This document shows, one piece after another, positions 1-11,496 of a stretch of 64,000 nt of DNA (positions are counted from its first letter, which is position 1; every line of letters begins with the position of its first letter). The translations under genes and the position numbers were made by a program. This stretch comes from Gerris lacustris (taxonomy: Eukaryota > Arthropoda > Insecta > Hemiptera > Gerridae). Under the pieces are notes generated by a model. That model saw only the letters and a list, made by a program, of their open reading frames with translations. It made no database searches and had not been told where the DNA came from. The DNA lies in the NCBI GenBank assembly GCA_951217055.1, contig OX578282.1, positions 28,603,157-28,667,156 of the forward strand. The letters run 5' to 3'.

Positions 1-866
1 TCAAGCTTTGAGTAAGACGTCCCACAAAAACTAACAATAAATATTGTACAAAGTTGGCTTTTAAGCATCATTTTCTTAATCATAGGATTTCTTTGTTGAG
101 TACTGAATTTGAACACACACCCTTGAAAGCCTATTTTCTACAGAGAATTTACTTTCAGTGGAAATATATCAATATTTGCTTCTCTTCACAATTAAGAAAT
201 ATTATTTTTCATCCATATTTTTTTTTTTAGAAAATGCTCGTATAAATTCATAATTAGTTTTTTCATTTCTTTTTATTCATCTTAAATTTCTGCTGTCCAT
301 AAAATGGCACCAATCGGATTTTCTCATAACATCAGTTATTATAAAGGAAAAATTTCAAATAATTATAAAACAATATACTATTTTAAAATAAACATTTACA
401 GATTAAAAAATATAGTGTTAATACCAGAATTTTTAGTATGAAAATTAAAAAGTTTCAATTAGTTACATTGGTTCCGAGCTGATGAGAATAGTTAGAGTTT
501 CACTGTACTGCCTTTTTACCTTAATTTTCTTTAGTATTTCTATTTTGAAATGTGCTCCAATAAAAGACGTGTACTCATCTTTTATGCAGTTTTTAATATT
601 TTTAATATTTATGTATTTTTTTAAATGTATGACATATCAATATCAATTCTGATTTCAACATTAAAATGCAAGGTTTTAATTATAATAATAATAATATATA
701 TTTCATCATATCAAAAAAAACAAACAAACAGAAATAATACATAAATAAATCAATACATAAATGTATAATACATAAATATAAAAGTAAAAATACTTGATGA
801 GGGCCCTAAGTAAGTGTTAAACACCTAGAGAGAGGGCCCCGTCTCTAATATTATTTTACACTTCTA
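1..866. other. AT-rich noncoding stretch, nothing recognised
   Basis: Very AT-rich sequence with short A and T runs and no believable coding frame. Around 480-515 the minus strand reads TACAGTGAAACTC, which resembles the end of a pogo/Tigger-type MITE, but no partner end is visible. A short GC-richer patch with gggccc motifs lies at about 800-845. Confidence 0.6.
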
Positions 867-950
867 ACTTGTTTATTCCTTAACCTAATATATAATATAA
901 ACAAATAAACTTGTTTATTCCTTAACCTAATATATAATATAAACAAATAA
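867..950. repeat. 42-bp tandem duplication
   Basis: Two adjacent copies of a 42-bp unit beginning acttgtttattcc, at 867-908 and 909-950, are nearly identical. The near-identity suggests a recent local duplication. The period is a multiple of three, so it produces a spurious repeated peptide on the minus strand; the composition gives no reason to call it coding. Confidence 0.9.
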
Positions 951-1820
951 CAATAATGTTTATGTATAATAAACATTGTTTGTTCATAAACATGAACAAT
1001 TGTGTTCCTTAATAAAATCTTTGTCCAAAATATCAAAGTAATAAAAGATTTTGACCAATGACCATCTTTATTTTTTATTCATTAATAAAATTATATAAAT
1101 TAGCAGATTGTTCCTTGTAGTATAAATTCTTGATTAGTTGGGTGTTTTAAGGAAATTCAAACGCCTAACATTTGTGTTATTTCAATCCCTCCTTGGATCA
1201 TTCTCAACTGACTAACTAGCTGACTACATGTCAAGTTATTGTTTTCTATAAAGTGTTTTAATAAGTTTAATTAAAATCAGACAGATTCTCGTCAATTCAC
1301 CTGAAATACAGGTGCTTTCAATTACACTATTAATTAACAATATCTCAGACATCGAAATATATTTAAAAAAAACACACTAAAAATAACACATTTCTACTAC
1401 ATACTTCAACTTAATTTCTGTACATTTTGACCTTAGCAACTCCTAAATTAATAAAATTAATTTTTAAGTATTAATAAACAAGACCAATTAAGTTTCACGC
1501 CATATTGGATTTAATCATTAAGAAAACAAGATTCTAATTGTGTTCTTTACTTCAGCATATGTGCAAGATATAGAAAAAAAAATTAAGTTGAATTTAATAA
1601 AATTCAAGTTACAGTATGGATAAGATATATATGTATATTTGTCTGGCGTACAAATCTTGACTAACAAATTAAATGTTTCGTTGCTATTCCATACATAACT
1701 ATCCTGACATAGGATAGTTATTGCAAGTACACTGGTATGGATGATATATATTGTTCAGCAGCCAGTTTTTAAGAGCATATATGAATACACTAATGAGTAG
1801 CTCATACGCTGAAATTCAGG
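951..1820. other. AT-rich noncoding stretch with one dispersed repeat fragment
   Basis: No gene seen. The segment about 1128-1222 (ttgattagttgggtgttttaa, then ggatcattctcaactgact) resembles 16024-16090, so it belongs to a dispersed repeat. The rest is unassigned. Confidence 0.5.
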
Positions 1821-1971
1821 CACTTCTTTAGATTGTTACTCCCCTTATAAAAAGAGAATTATGATATTCCTTTGTCCCAAAGTACTTTGGACTAAATATC
1901 CCTTTGTCTTAATAGTTATTTAGTCAGTCTATTCTAAAAAAAACATAGGGGAGTGACAATCTAAAGAAGTA
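1821..1971. mobile_element. Small MITE-like element with 25-bp terminal inverted repeats
   Basis: The ends 1821-1845 (starting cacttctttagattgt) and 1947-1971 are inverted copies with about two mismatches. The interior contains a perfect 14-bp palindrome, CCAAAGTACTTTGG, at 1877-1890. The size of about 150 bp, the inverted ends and the lack of coding capacity fit a miniature inverted-repeat transposable element. The superfamily cannot be assigned because no target duplication is clear. Confidence 0.7.
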
Positions 1972-4016
1972 CCAAGAGTTCATTATAAAGATTCTGTTTG
2001 CACTATATGGTTCAAGTATTTAAAAAATAATTCAATATTAAACAGTTAATTGTATACAGGTACTACCGTAAAATCTGATTAATAATTGTTAGTCAATAGC
2101 AGACTATTCAAGTTCTTGCTAGCTACATTATCGGGTGTTATAGTATGCCAGACTTAAATTAAAATCTAAATTCTAAAAGGCTTTTCTGTAGCTTCTGAAC
2201 ACAGAGTGACTAGAGCATCTGCTTATAATTTTGAGTATAACTCTTTAGGTTATATGTTAAAATTAATGTTGATAATATGTTGGCTATGAATTTTGCAAAG
2301 AACTAAACTCACTCAAAAAATCATAAGATAGAATAACAAGGCTTTCAGTATACCTCACATCCTCTTCCCAACATTAGGAATGAAAAAGGTAAATATGCTT
2401 ACCGGAAAAATACACAATTTAAAACTTCAAAAATTACATCACACTGCGAGTCTTTCATGACAATGAATTTATTTATTATAATGTAATATATATTATTGTT
2501 AAAAAAAATTATCAATTGCATTTTTATTTTATTTTATTAATTTAGCATATTTTCTGCCTTCCTTATAGGATTCATAATTTTATGACCCTTTTTTAATTTT
2601 GTTTTTATTATTATTCTTTTAGTTACAATTATTTTTATTATTAGTATAAATAATTTGTTGTTTTAACTTCATTGCTCTCTATTATTTTAATAACTAACTA
2701 AAAATTTGTAATATTTCAATATTTTTAGAATGAAGTGTGAAAATAAAACAAAAATAAATAAAGTAAACTAGTTTAGTAATCATAATTATAAAGAAATAAA
2801 TAAATAAAATTGGACCAAATTTAAAAGCAAGAAAAGGGAATTGTAAAGAATAACAGTAATAGTTTCAACCGTGCTTGATCCTAAATTTGTTTTATTAGGG
2901 TCAAATAAATTATTAGACTTACGTCTAGAAAGACAATGTCTTGCACTACTATTTTATTGATGTTATAATCTTAGAACGTAGATGAGAAAACAACAAATAA
3001 ATATGTTCCATTTGTATATTTGTTGATGCAAATGATTAATTTGCATTTATTTCCTGGTCATAAAAAACGAAATCCTTATTATTGTTATATTTAAACTTTA
3101 CTTCAAACTTGATTAGAAATAAAGAAAATTTCTTATTCAATAAATTTCATTTTATTGAAAAAGTTTGCTTCCAACCACAAATAGAAATCTTAAGTGACAG
3201 AGTAAGAAGAGACATGGGTTGATAAAGTTTTCCAGCTACTTTTTCTTTTATACTTCATATCTGCCAACGACTGAAGATGAACATTAATGGTTCGTTGCTG
3301 TATTCATTTAATGAAAGTCTTATACAATGAAGTCTTTGTACAAGATGAATCAGAAGTTACTTTTGTTGAAGAAAAATCTTTCTTTATTTCTAATGAAGCA
3401 ACTTTTTTGCTTATCCAGGCTCAAATAATTATTCTTCATCTTATAACACTATCCTCAGCCCATCCAAATTATTTTTCCCATCCAATTTTATTTTTTTGTC
3501 TTAATACCTATAAATATATTAATTCTATATGTATGTACATTATATATTATAATATCAATTGAAATTGTTATTAGAATAAACTTTGGTTTATTAATTACTT
3601 TTTTTAATGTCAAGAAGACCATAATGTTATAACATTAAATATAAATCATCGATCTGTGTTAATTCGAATTTTGAACGATTTTAAATCCTACTAAAGATGC
3701 AATTATTTAGGCTCTTTGTTTTATAAATAATGATTTTTTTTTCCTTTTCTTTTTGTAAATTAATTGTAAAAAATTATATGTACTTAAAAAAATAATAAAA
3801 AATACTCCTGTCACAGTCAAATTTGACAGGAGAAAGTGCTCAAAAAATGTGTTATACTTTAATTTCCTTAGGTTAGTACTGGTAAAATAGACCAAAAAAC
3901 TGTGTTTGAAAAAGACTAAGTTCGTTCATTCATGAAATTTGGTTTACGTCTTTGTCATGGTAGTGGAATAATTAAATATTTAAGGGGTCTCGGGTCTCTT
4001 CTCCTGGGTTCTAGCT
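1972..4016. other. AT-rich noncoding stretch, nothing recognised
   Basis: Long A/T-biased intergenic or intronic sequence. A 91-codon open frame at 3287-3562 has no recognisable motif and a composition typical of AT-rich chance frames, so it is not called. Confidence 0.55.
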
Positions 4017-4019
4017 TCA

Positions 4020-4130
4020 TAGGCTTGTTTCATTTAATGTCACAAAGCTCATCCCTGCCTTCGTCACTTCTTTAACCAACTCTAACTCCTTTCCAGCAAG
4101 CCCTCTAACATTCCAAGTAGCAAGGCATTT
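4020..4130 (-). pseudogene. LINE endonuclease N-terminal fragment
   Basis: Read on the minus strand, this segment encodes about 37 residues with the start of an apurinic-type endonuclease domain of non-LTR retrotransposons. It reads ATWNVRGLAGKELELV, then a segment ending FVTLNETSL and an in-frame TGA at 4017-4019. The T-W-N-V-R-G-L motif, followed about 25 residues later by a E-T near the metal-binding glutamate position, is typical of these enzymes. Only this first strand-helix unit is left, with no reverse transcriptase nearby, so it is a relic. The LINE clade cannot be decided from so short a piece. Confidence 0.6.
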
Positions 4131-4204
4131 GAGGGATCGGCCCATATAATCCTAGCATTGGGGGGGGGGGGAGCTGTCCCCTAAGGCCTCCATACAAGTA
4201 AATA

Positions 4205-4550
4205 GTAGTTAGTTAAGTTAGTTATTCAAATATTACTCAAAATCAAAGTGGTCCCCTATCAAGGGATAAACTAACATCAACTTGATTTTGGGTCTACTTA
4301 CTAATTTTTTACTCAGGATCATGAAAATCACATTGGTGGGACATGGCCGCTCTCACCGGTTTGTTTTTTCAAATGCCTATTGCCAAGCAATGCCTTGCAG
4401 ATGAACTTAGTCGACCACATATTCTTTAAAAGCACTAACAGATTAACTTGTATACAAAATTCCAGCTTGATGTTAGTCAGACAATTTTTTGCACTCTATC
4501 TCTTGGACTATTATGGAAGTTAATAATTGCTTAGAGAATAAAACTTGTTC
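4205..4550. repeat. Fam-A TA-type MITE, right-hand part
   Basis: It matches the right part of the better-preserved Fam-A element at 33600-33905: gttagttattcaaatatt, then caacttgatttt, ggatcatgaaaatcac, gctctcaccggtttg, and finally ctatctcttggactat. The left arm is missing. A run of G at about 4160-4171 lies just before it. Confidence 0.75.
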
Positions 4551-4572
4551 CATAAATCGAACATAGCCAATC

Positions 4573-4785
4573 TTAGTGGGGAATCCTGTGATAAAAGGGC
4601 TTGTACACTGTATGTGTAACTGTAAAAGGGCTTGTACGCTGTATGTGATAAAGATGTAACATCTGGCTTTTTATTAACCTCCACACTCTTACATGACTAA
4701 GGTTTAGGTTTGAAGCTATTTTTCTAGTGCTTGTTGCTGGATTGTCTTCGATTTCTTGAAAAAACAGCTTCTTTCTTAAAATCAT
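4573..4785 (-). pseudogene. Mariner-like transposase N-terminal helix-turn-helix fragment
   Basis: The minus strand encodes about 70 residues. The first 45 or so resemble the N-terminal DNA-binding helix-turn-helix of mariner/Tc-like transposases in arthropods: EIEDNPATSTRKIAS, then LNLSHVRVWRLIKSQ, then LHLYHIQRT. After the HxYHxQR segment the homology dissolves into a local duplication (aaagggcttgtac occurs twice, near 4597 and 4626). No DDE/D catalytic core is present. It is therefore a decayed scrap. It lies next to a Fam-A MITE, although nothing shows that the two belong to one element. Confidence 0.5.
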
Positions 4786-4930
4786 GTAAAACTTTAGCGA
4801 AAGGAAAATTAGATAACAAAATCTTTTAAAAGTCTAATATTCTCGGTTTCTTACAGTAGAAATTGAAGTTAGCCCAAAAAACTTTGTTCTATTTGGAGTT
4901 TTAAAGTAATAATCACTCCCTTCACTGCAG

Positions 4931-5137
4931 GATGGATGTAGAAACCAAGCTCCTGTATCTATATATACATTGCCTAAAGCTCATCAATTTTCTCACCGAG
5001 AATTCATCAAGCTGTCAACCGAGGCTGAAGGAGGGAAGTTGGTGGGAATAAAGAGAGCGGATTATAATAAGTTTGATGAAATGATCCCCAACCCGTGGAG
5101 GCTATTCTTGAAAAGGATGGCTAATACTAAAAACTGA
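4931..5137 (+). CDS. Candidate short terminal exon, unknown product
   Basis: A pyrimidine-rich tract ending in cttcactgcag at 4930 looks like a 3' splice site. It is followed by 68 open codons to TGA at 5135-5137. In the same frame a TAA lies upstream at 4910-4912, as expected for an intron boundary. The stretch is less AT-biased than its surroundings, and its translation is mixed and hydrophilic (for example KAHQFSHREFIKLSTEAEGG and YNKFDEMIPNPWRLFLK), not low-complexity. No family is recognised. No ATG opens this frame at the right place, so it could only be an internal or last exon. It could equally be a fragment of an old transposon ORF or chance. Confidence 0.28.
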   Translation, partial: DGCRNQAPVSIYTLPKAHQFSHREFIKLSTEAEGGKLVGIKRADYNKFDEMIPNPWRLFLKRMANTKN

Positions 5138-5867
5138 CATGATTGATAAGCTTTTTCCCTTGTCACCATCAATATGGATAAGTATAAACAACACAAAAAA
5201 AAGTAGTTTAAATAAATTAATTCTTAGATAATACAAATAATAATAGTAACCCAAAATATACTAGTAGTAAAATTAATTCAAAAGGCAATTTTTTTTTTTT
5301 TTTTTTTTTTTTTTATGAAAGCTTCATTTAATTTTTTTTTATTTAAATATTTGTATTCTGGCTAAATTTGAAAGAGTTTTATATAATTTTTGGAGAATCT
5401 TAGATCAAATCACAAGCTCTAAACTAAATATAAATTTTCTATTAAAAATGTCCATTATAAAAAAAACACCTCTCTTATACATTATTTATTTATTCTTTTA
5501 TTTTGGGTCGATAAAGAATTATATTAAATTAAATTAAAGTTAAATTATTAATTAATTAGTTAAGGGGCCCTGCCCCTACAAACTTCCCTTGTCAACCCTT
5601 AGGAGGTGGCTGCTGTATGATTACTATCCAGAGGCACCAATACTCAATGTTGAGTAGCTTTTGAATGAATGTATTTAAACAAATTTTAATTTGATTTACA
5701 TGAAATTTTTCCCGTTCTACTTTTCTTTAATGCTTGTTGGAACAAATATTGAAGAGCAGCCTACATATTTTTTTCTTTATAGTCCCTAATTTCCATCTTT
5801 GCTTTCCCTTACCTTTTAAACTACGTTTTTCATAGTACCTGACATACCTGCATAGTTTTATTGGTAC
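5138..5867. other. Noncoding stretch with poly-T tract
   Basis: Contains a pure T run of about 26 bases near 5289-5314 and AT-rich sequence with a GC-richer patch at 5562-5640. No gene or recognised repeat. Confidence 0.5.
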
Positions 5868-5869
5868 AG

Positions 5870-5925
5870 TAGAACCTCTTTATAACAGATGTCGCTATTA
5901 CAACGGACAGGTAAATATTATAATT
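5870..5925 (+). repeat. Pogo/Tigger-like MITE end
   Basis: The sequence tacagtagaacctcttta followed by taacagatgtcgctatta resembles the terminal repeat of pogo-like Tc1/mariner MITEs, which typically begin TACAGT(A/G)RAACCTC. The element at 9355-9537 has the same kind of end. No inverted partner is clear. Confidence 0.4.
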
Positions 5926-6857
5926 CACATAATAATAACGGTTGCTTTCTTTTTTACCTAGCTATATTGTGAGTACTTATACATATTTTTTAATTAAACC
6001 TCATTTTAAGCCTTTTTCTATTTAATGTATAATAATTTATAGCTAACTACTGTACTTTCATTGATGTTAGGTTTTGCATTATTATTTAAAATAATTATTT
6101 GTTCACCATTCTTTCATTATGCTCCTAATAGTCCATAATAATGAATTTATACTGTATTTAAATAGGCTTAAGCATGACTGATATATTTAAACTAGATCAG
6201 TCAAGATATTTTCAAATAATGTATTAAAAATTTCTGTTTCACTTCTCACTGAATTAACTCAATTATTTTATTTTAATTTGATGGTTTACGTTTTTCAATT
6301 GGGTGTACCATAAATAAGATAGTGATAATATCAAGTTTGCTTTAATCGTATATGATCAAGTTGGGGAACACCCTTTTATAACAATAAATACATATATAAG
6401 AAAAATGTGTGTTTTATTATTTAAATTTAATATTTATAATATATTTTTCTTATGAATTGAAAGCTGTTGTGGTAAGGAAGGTTTCTGAGTCTTCATAAAA
6501 GGCAAGAGATTATACTGTAGATCTGACTTAAATTATATTTAACAGCTTTAGGAGGCTGCTTTGTAGTTTCCAACACAGACTCCATATAGTAACTATTCAT
6601 AACTTTTTATAGAATTTTTAACATTGTCATGAAATCTTGATTTTGAACAGTACTATAGAAAGTTCCTTTATTTATTTTTGTTGATAATGCGATACAATCA
6701 ACAAATCTAAAAGACATCATTTGTTAAAATTTGTATATTAATAATAATATACTAGAGATACCTCTTGGTTTTACACAGAGTTATTGAAAGAGAAAAGATA
6801 TATTATAGAAATTATTTCAATAATCTGTGCTGACAGTTTTTAACTATTTTATCATTA
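5926..6857. other. AT-rich noncoding stretch, nothing recognised
   Basis: No believable frame, repeat family or RNA gene was seen here. Confidence 0.55.
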
Positions 6858-6920
6858 CAGCTCAGTGGGTGGAGCACTGTTGTTAACGTAGGGATATGTA
6901 GTTTTATTATCTGCTTTGAG
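6858..6920 (+). repeat. tRNA-like relic (A-box only)
   Basis: The segment cagctcagtgggtggagcac is an excellent match to a tRNA D-arm and RNA polymerase III A box. Downstream the anticodon-arm pairing is poor, and the expected B box is degenerate (tagttttattatc). It is best read as a fossil tRNA-derived SINE head or tRNA pseudogene. It is not a working tRNA gene. Confidence 0.3.
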
Positions 6921-8242
6921 GTGCATTTTTACCTGTTTATCTTTCTTCCTTGTAAATTATAATATCCATTATTAAAGGAATCTCTATTTCTTCTCTGCAG
7001 ATGATATGTAGTGCAAAATAAAATGTTCTTTGCGTGATAAATTCTTTTACAGTATATTATCCTTGTAATGTTTCATGACTTTTGTACATCAATTTACACT
7101 TTAAATACCTCCGTATGTAAATGCAATCAATACATGTTATAAAATAAAAATAAACATCAGTTCGATGTTGTAGAACCGTTTAAGAATTTCTACATTAATG
7201 TTCATGAAGCAGTAATATATTACAACATATTTCTTTATAATGGTGTATTCTAGTTTACATTTAGTGTTGCGGTTATGATGAGTAGTGACAATAGTATTGT
7301 AGCTGTTGTAGCGCTGGTAGTTGCTATTTATATAAAGATATTAAAAGGAATTGAGGTCAGAGTGCCCCGCTAGTTCTAGTAGTAAGTTATCATATTAAAG
7401 AGTATAAGGTATAAGATGAAAGATGAGTGACAGACAAGGGGTGAGGGTTTAGTGGTAGTAGTTGTGTTGTGTCACTCTGACAGCTTCGTGTAGGTTGCTC
7501 TACGACTACTAAGGCTCTGAAACTTCACTCTGTCAGATTACCACCCATTTATCATAATATTTTGAGCTACGCGAGTCTCCCCCTCCCCTCATTACTGAAG
7601 CCCATTTGTCACTGTCTGTTGGGGCCCCCTAAGGTCTGATGGATGAGGCAACTCCTTCTAGCTGGTAATTAGGCCCCAGCCTTGTCTACTGTAGGCTTCT
7701 CTTCTCTCAACGCTTGTATAAATCTTTTCTAACTTCCACATAGCACCACCCCCTCATCCCTTCCTTCTACGCAAAGTAACCTCTACTAAATACAAATGAC
7801 CCTAATATTTTCAACGAGCAAGTCATTTTCAGACATTAAGATTTTTCACTTCTCTTTACTCTATCTCTCTTAGCTACTAGTTTCAAACTCAGTGGTAAAA
7901 GCCTACTAAAAGAAAATTCTTAATAGGTTTAAATTTGATTTCTGTTTAGTTTCTTTATTACAACAATAATTCAATTGTTTATCTTTAATCTTATTATCTT
8001 CAGGATTTTAGAGAATTCATGTAAACTGTGTAACAGAGATTTATTAATCATTAACTCTCTATTTAACATATTTTTAAAGTACTATTTTGTCTATATTATT
8101 TATTGTAATAAGAGTTCAATTTGTTTATTTTAAATGCCTATAAGCCTCTACAAATATTGTTCTTTAATTTTATCATCATCTTGCTTTCCAACTATATGTC
8201 AACCAAACTATTACATAGACCTAATGTGTTTGTTTGTCTAGC
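6921..8242. other. Noncoding stretch, weakly GC-richer at 7350-7770
   Basis: AT-rich flanks with a middle part of more balanced composition at about 7350-7770. A short inverted pair (tggggccccctaa at about 7619 and ttaggcccca at about 7670) may be a small MITE. No coding frame is supported. Confidence 0.45.
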
Positions 8243-8246
8243 TTAA

Positions 8247-9307
8247 CCCTTAACTGCCCAAATGATTTTTTTGGAAATTTTTTAGGGTTTTTTCTGGGGA
8301 CTTTGTCTGTTAAGGGGTCCCTTAAAATGTAAAAAATGTTTAAAAAAATTGAAAAAAATTCCTTACCCCAAATTTGGGCTGTTGCCAAATGGCAACGCTA
8401 GGACATTAGCCCTACAGTTTTTTCTTAGTCATTTAAAAAAATATATATTTTAGAAAATGTGTGTAAAAATAAATTTTAGTTTAAAAAAGCACAAATAATA
8501 CTAACGAAATATTAAATTTATTTAAAAGAACGAAAAAGTAAATTTTATATTCTTTTTACATTATTTGTATTATGTATCATGTTGTTTATCTGTAAAATTA
8601 TGTAATTATTTCGTTATTATTTGTTTTGTGCATGTGTTTTTATTACTTTTACAAATATATCTATATGTTATTCAATTGTAATAAAAAAATATAGATATTA
8701 TTATTATATACTCATACATAAAAAAATTAATTTTTTTAAAAATATAGCCCAATACTATTTTTTATTAATTACACTTATTCAACAAAATAATAATTACATG
8801 AGTTAGAAACTAATCATTGAGAAATATTCAGAAAATAATCACAAAAAATGTGCATTAGGCAAATAAAATACCAAAACTTTGTATAACTTACTTAGAAAAA
8901 AAACTGTAAGGCTAATGTCCTAGCGTTGCCATATGGCAACTTTCAAATTGACGCTCAATTTAGGGTAGAAAAATTAAATTTTGTTAAACTGCAATAATGT
9001 TATATTTTTAATCATTCTTTATTGTAATAGTTTCATTACCAATAATACAATGATTTAATTAATTAATTAATTTAAAAAATTAAAATTCTTTCCATGTCAC
9101 AAATTTGGAATAACCCATTTTTTAAACCTGTCTTGTCGCATACGTGTTGCACAAAACAAATGAATATAATGATAAAAAATTATTCTAGTCCTGCTTTTGA
9201 CATAATATTAACATTTAAAAAGTTCAATATTAACTCGGACCTCTCCAGACAATAATAAAGGGAGGGGGTTTTGCTGTTGCCATATGGCAACGCTAGGTTA
9301 TTAAGGG
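8247..9307. mobile_element. piggyBac-like MITE with TTAA target duplications
   Basis: The element starts CCCTTAA at 8247 and ends TTAAGGG at 9307, and is bracketed by TTAA at 8243-8246 and 9308-9311. TTAA duplication plus CCC ends is the signature of piggyBac-superfamily insertions. Inside there are three copies of a GTTGCCA-TGGCAACGCTAGG motif (about 8387, 8920 in inverse, 9276). An inverted subterminal pair, about 8391-8425 and 8900-8934, reads ggcaacgctaggacattagc. The 1061-bp interior is AT-rich and noncoding, so mobility would depend on a transposase supplied in trans. Confidence 0.75.
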
Positions 9308-9354
9308 TTAATTATTTAAATTCTTATTTGATTTGTAAAATACCTCTCTAAATT

Positions 9355-9537
9355 TAGTGAAACCTCCATAGAGTGACCACTAAAGGGACCAACCAAAAGT
9401 GGTCACCTTAGGCAGATTAGGATTACTCTTACTAAAATTAGGAAATAAGAAGTTCTTTCCATAAGGACCATAGAGAAATGGTCAACTTGACTACTGGTCA
9501 TGCTTTACAGGTGGTCACATTACCAGATTTTACTGTA
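9355..9537. mobile_element. Pogo/Tc1-mariner-like MITE
   Basis: The left end reads tagtgaaacctccatagag and the reverse complement of the right end reads tacagtaaaatctggtaatg. The paired ends, the repeated gtggtcac motifs near both ends (about 9390 and 9511) and the 183-bp size match short non-autonomous pogo/Tigger-like elements widespread in arthropods. No coding capacity. Confidence 0.6.
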
Positions 9538-9900
9538 TATTCCTTTACTTCTACTGTAACACACTGTATCCTTGATATTAGACTATTATATTAATTTTTT
9601 TTTTAATTAAATTTTAATAAGTTTACTTTTAATTCCATAAGGGAATCCTGACCTTATATAGTGCAAAACTGTAAACACTGTTGAGTGCAAGTGTGAGAAC
9701 ATAATAGCCCAGTCCACTAAAGACATAATTTTGGTGTATGTTATTATGTAGCTGGGTGCACAAAAGATGGAAGCCCATTTTTGATATTTTTTAAGTTTTA
9801 TAGTGGTTTTAATGAGATGTTTAAGATCTACTTACTTCCAAAAGATAATGGTGATAGGCTCTTATTAAAATGAGATGTATCAGATTTTTCTAAGGTTACT
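9538..9900. other. Unassigned noncoding stretch
   Basis: AT-rich sequence between two MITEs. Nothing recognised. Confidence 0.5.
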
Positions 9901-10130
9901 AGCAGTCCAGGAGATAGCGTGTAAAAAGTGTCTGGCTAACATCAAGCTAGAATTTTGTGTAAAAGTTAATCTTTTAGTGAATATGTGGTCGGCTAAGTTT
10001 GTCTGCGGGACTTACTTTGGCATTTGAAAAATACCAACCGGTGGAGAGCGGCCATGTCCCGCCAATATCATGGTGGACAATGTGATTTTCATGATCCTGA
10101 GTACAAAATCAGTTAGTAGACTGAAAGTCA
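9901..10130. repeat. Fam-A TA-type MITE, left-hand part
   Basis: Matches the left arm of the Fam-A element at 30950-31075 plus 33483-33600: gtccaggagata, acatcaagctagaattttgt, gtctgcgggac, ggtggagagcggccatgtc, ttcatgatcctgagtac. The right arm is absent. This copy, like 33700-33905, preserves sequence across the site interrupted by the 31076-33482 element, so it helps define the empty site. Confidence 0.75.
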
Positions 10131-11496
10131 AGTAATCAGAATTTACATTATTCCATTTATAATTCTGCAGAAATTCTTAGCATTTTTATTAACTAGTAAT
10201 ATTCAGTTGTATTCAGTTTGTTGTAACTAGGTACTTTACATCTACGATTTAAATACAATTATTGTGCTTGAAGGCCTCCAGTCCAGATTCAAGACAAGGG
10301 CTTTAAATTACATTTAGGCTTTGAAATAAGTTTTAAAACTGCTTTGAAATGAAGAAATAATATGAAAAGAATAATATGAAAAGAATGAATAATATCTTTG
10401 TTTAAACATGGTATTAATAATTCGATGGCATTAATAACTGATTATATTAGTTCATTTTTCTCTCACCACCTTTTTCTCTAGCACCAATATCTATCACCAA
10501 TGTTTTTTACACCCTTATATTTCAATTCACTTGTTTTATCTTTGTTTTTCTCCAAATCTTGTAACCCAAATTTGACCCACTTTTCAACTACCTGAAAAGC
10601 TACAAGCACTGGTTATGTGTTTCCCAAGACAATTCAATACTGAGTCATTTGATTACAAAATTTACATTAGCCAATAAAACAATAAATTTCTGAAAATCTT
10701 GTTACCTAAATTTGACCCACTTCCTGGCAACCTTGAAAGTAAAAACTTTATTATAGATGACAGATGAGAATACAATATCAGCCATGATTTTTACAAACAA
10801 GGTTGCAAAAAACTATAAAAGTGTGTCATAATTTTTACTTTTCCTCACCTTCTTCGAAGGTATATAGGAAAAGTATTGGTTTCACCCAAACATTTTTTTC
10901 GGGGTTTCAACGGAATTATCCGTTTTGGGTGTTCTTAAGACCTCCTGAGTGGTTTTCAGCATGACGTATGTATGTGTGAGTGTATGTGTGTATGTGTGTT
11001 ATCATCGTAGCGCCCAAGGTATTTAACCTAGAGAGTTGAAACTTGGCAGAAAAATCAGTCCTTACCTGTAGTGGTTCTGTCCGAAAAATCAACTTTTTCT
11101 GCCATCTTGAACCCAGTTTGCTGAGTCAGCAAATGTTTAAAAAAAATCAAAATTTGGCAAGAATGTACCTCTCTGTATGACAAACAAGCCCACCAAATTT
11201 CATTTTGATTTTGGCCGCCATTTTGAAGTTATCAATTTTTGAATGTTGAAACTTTGACGGTTAATAATACTGAAAGTATAAATACGTTTTTGACATGTAG
11301 CATATCGTTGGAACCGGAAAAAATTAAGGAACAAATATAAAAAAACCCGATAAAATTCCATTATATGTTTAAGAGTTATAAGCGAATATAATCATTTATT
11401 AGTGCGATAATTTTGATGACGTCAAAGTTTGTTTACATCAGTCAAAATACCGCCAAAATTCAAATAATTAAATAAAATATTAATGTATTTTTATCT
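10131..11496. other. Noncoding stretch with fragments of dispersed repeats
   Basis: The segment 10530-10620 (ctccaaatcttgtaaccc, then ttgacccac, then acctgaaaagct) recurs in part at 10695 and at 24128-24175, so it is a dispersed repeat. A (TG)-rich microsatellite (gtatgtgtgagtgtatgtgt) lies at about 10970-11000. From 10850 to 11450 the sequence has the feel of a decayed transposon, but no ends were found. Confidence 0.45.

Noticed and set aside
6858..6920. Functional tRNA gene
   Set aside because: Only the A box is convincing; anticodon and T arms do not pair.
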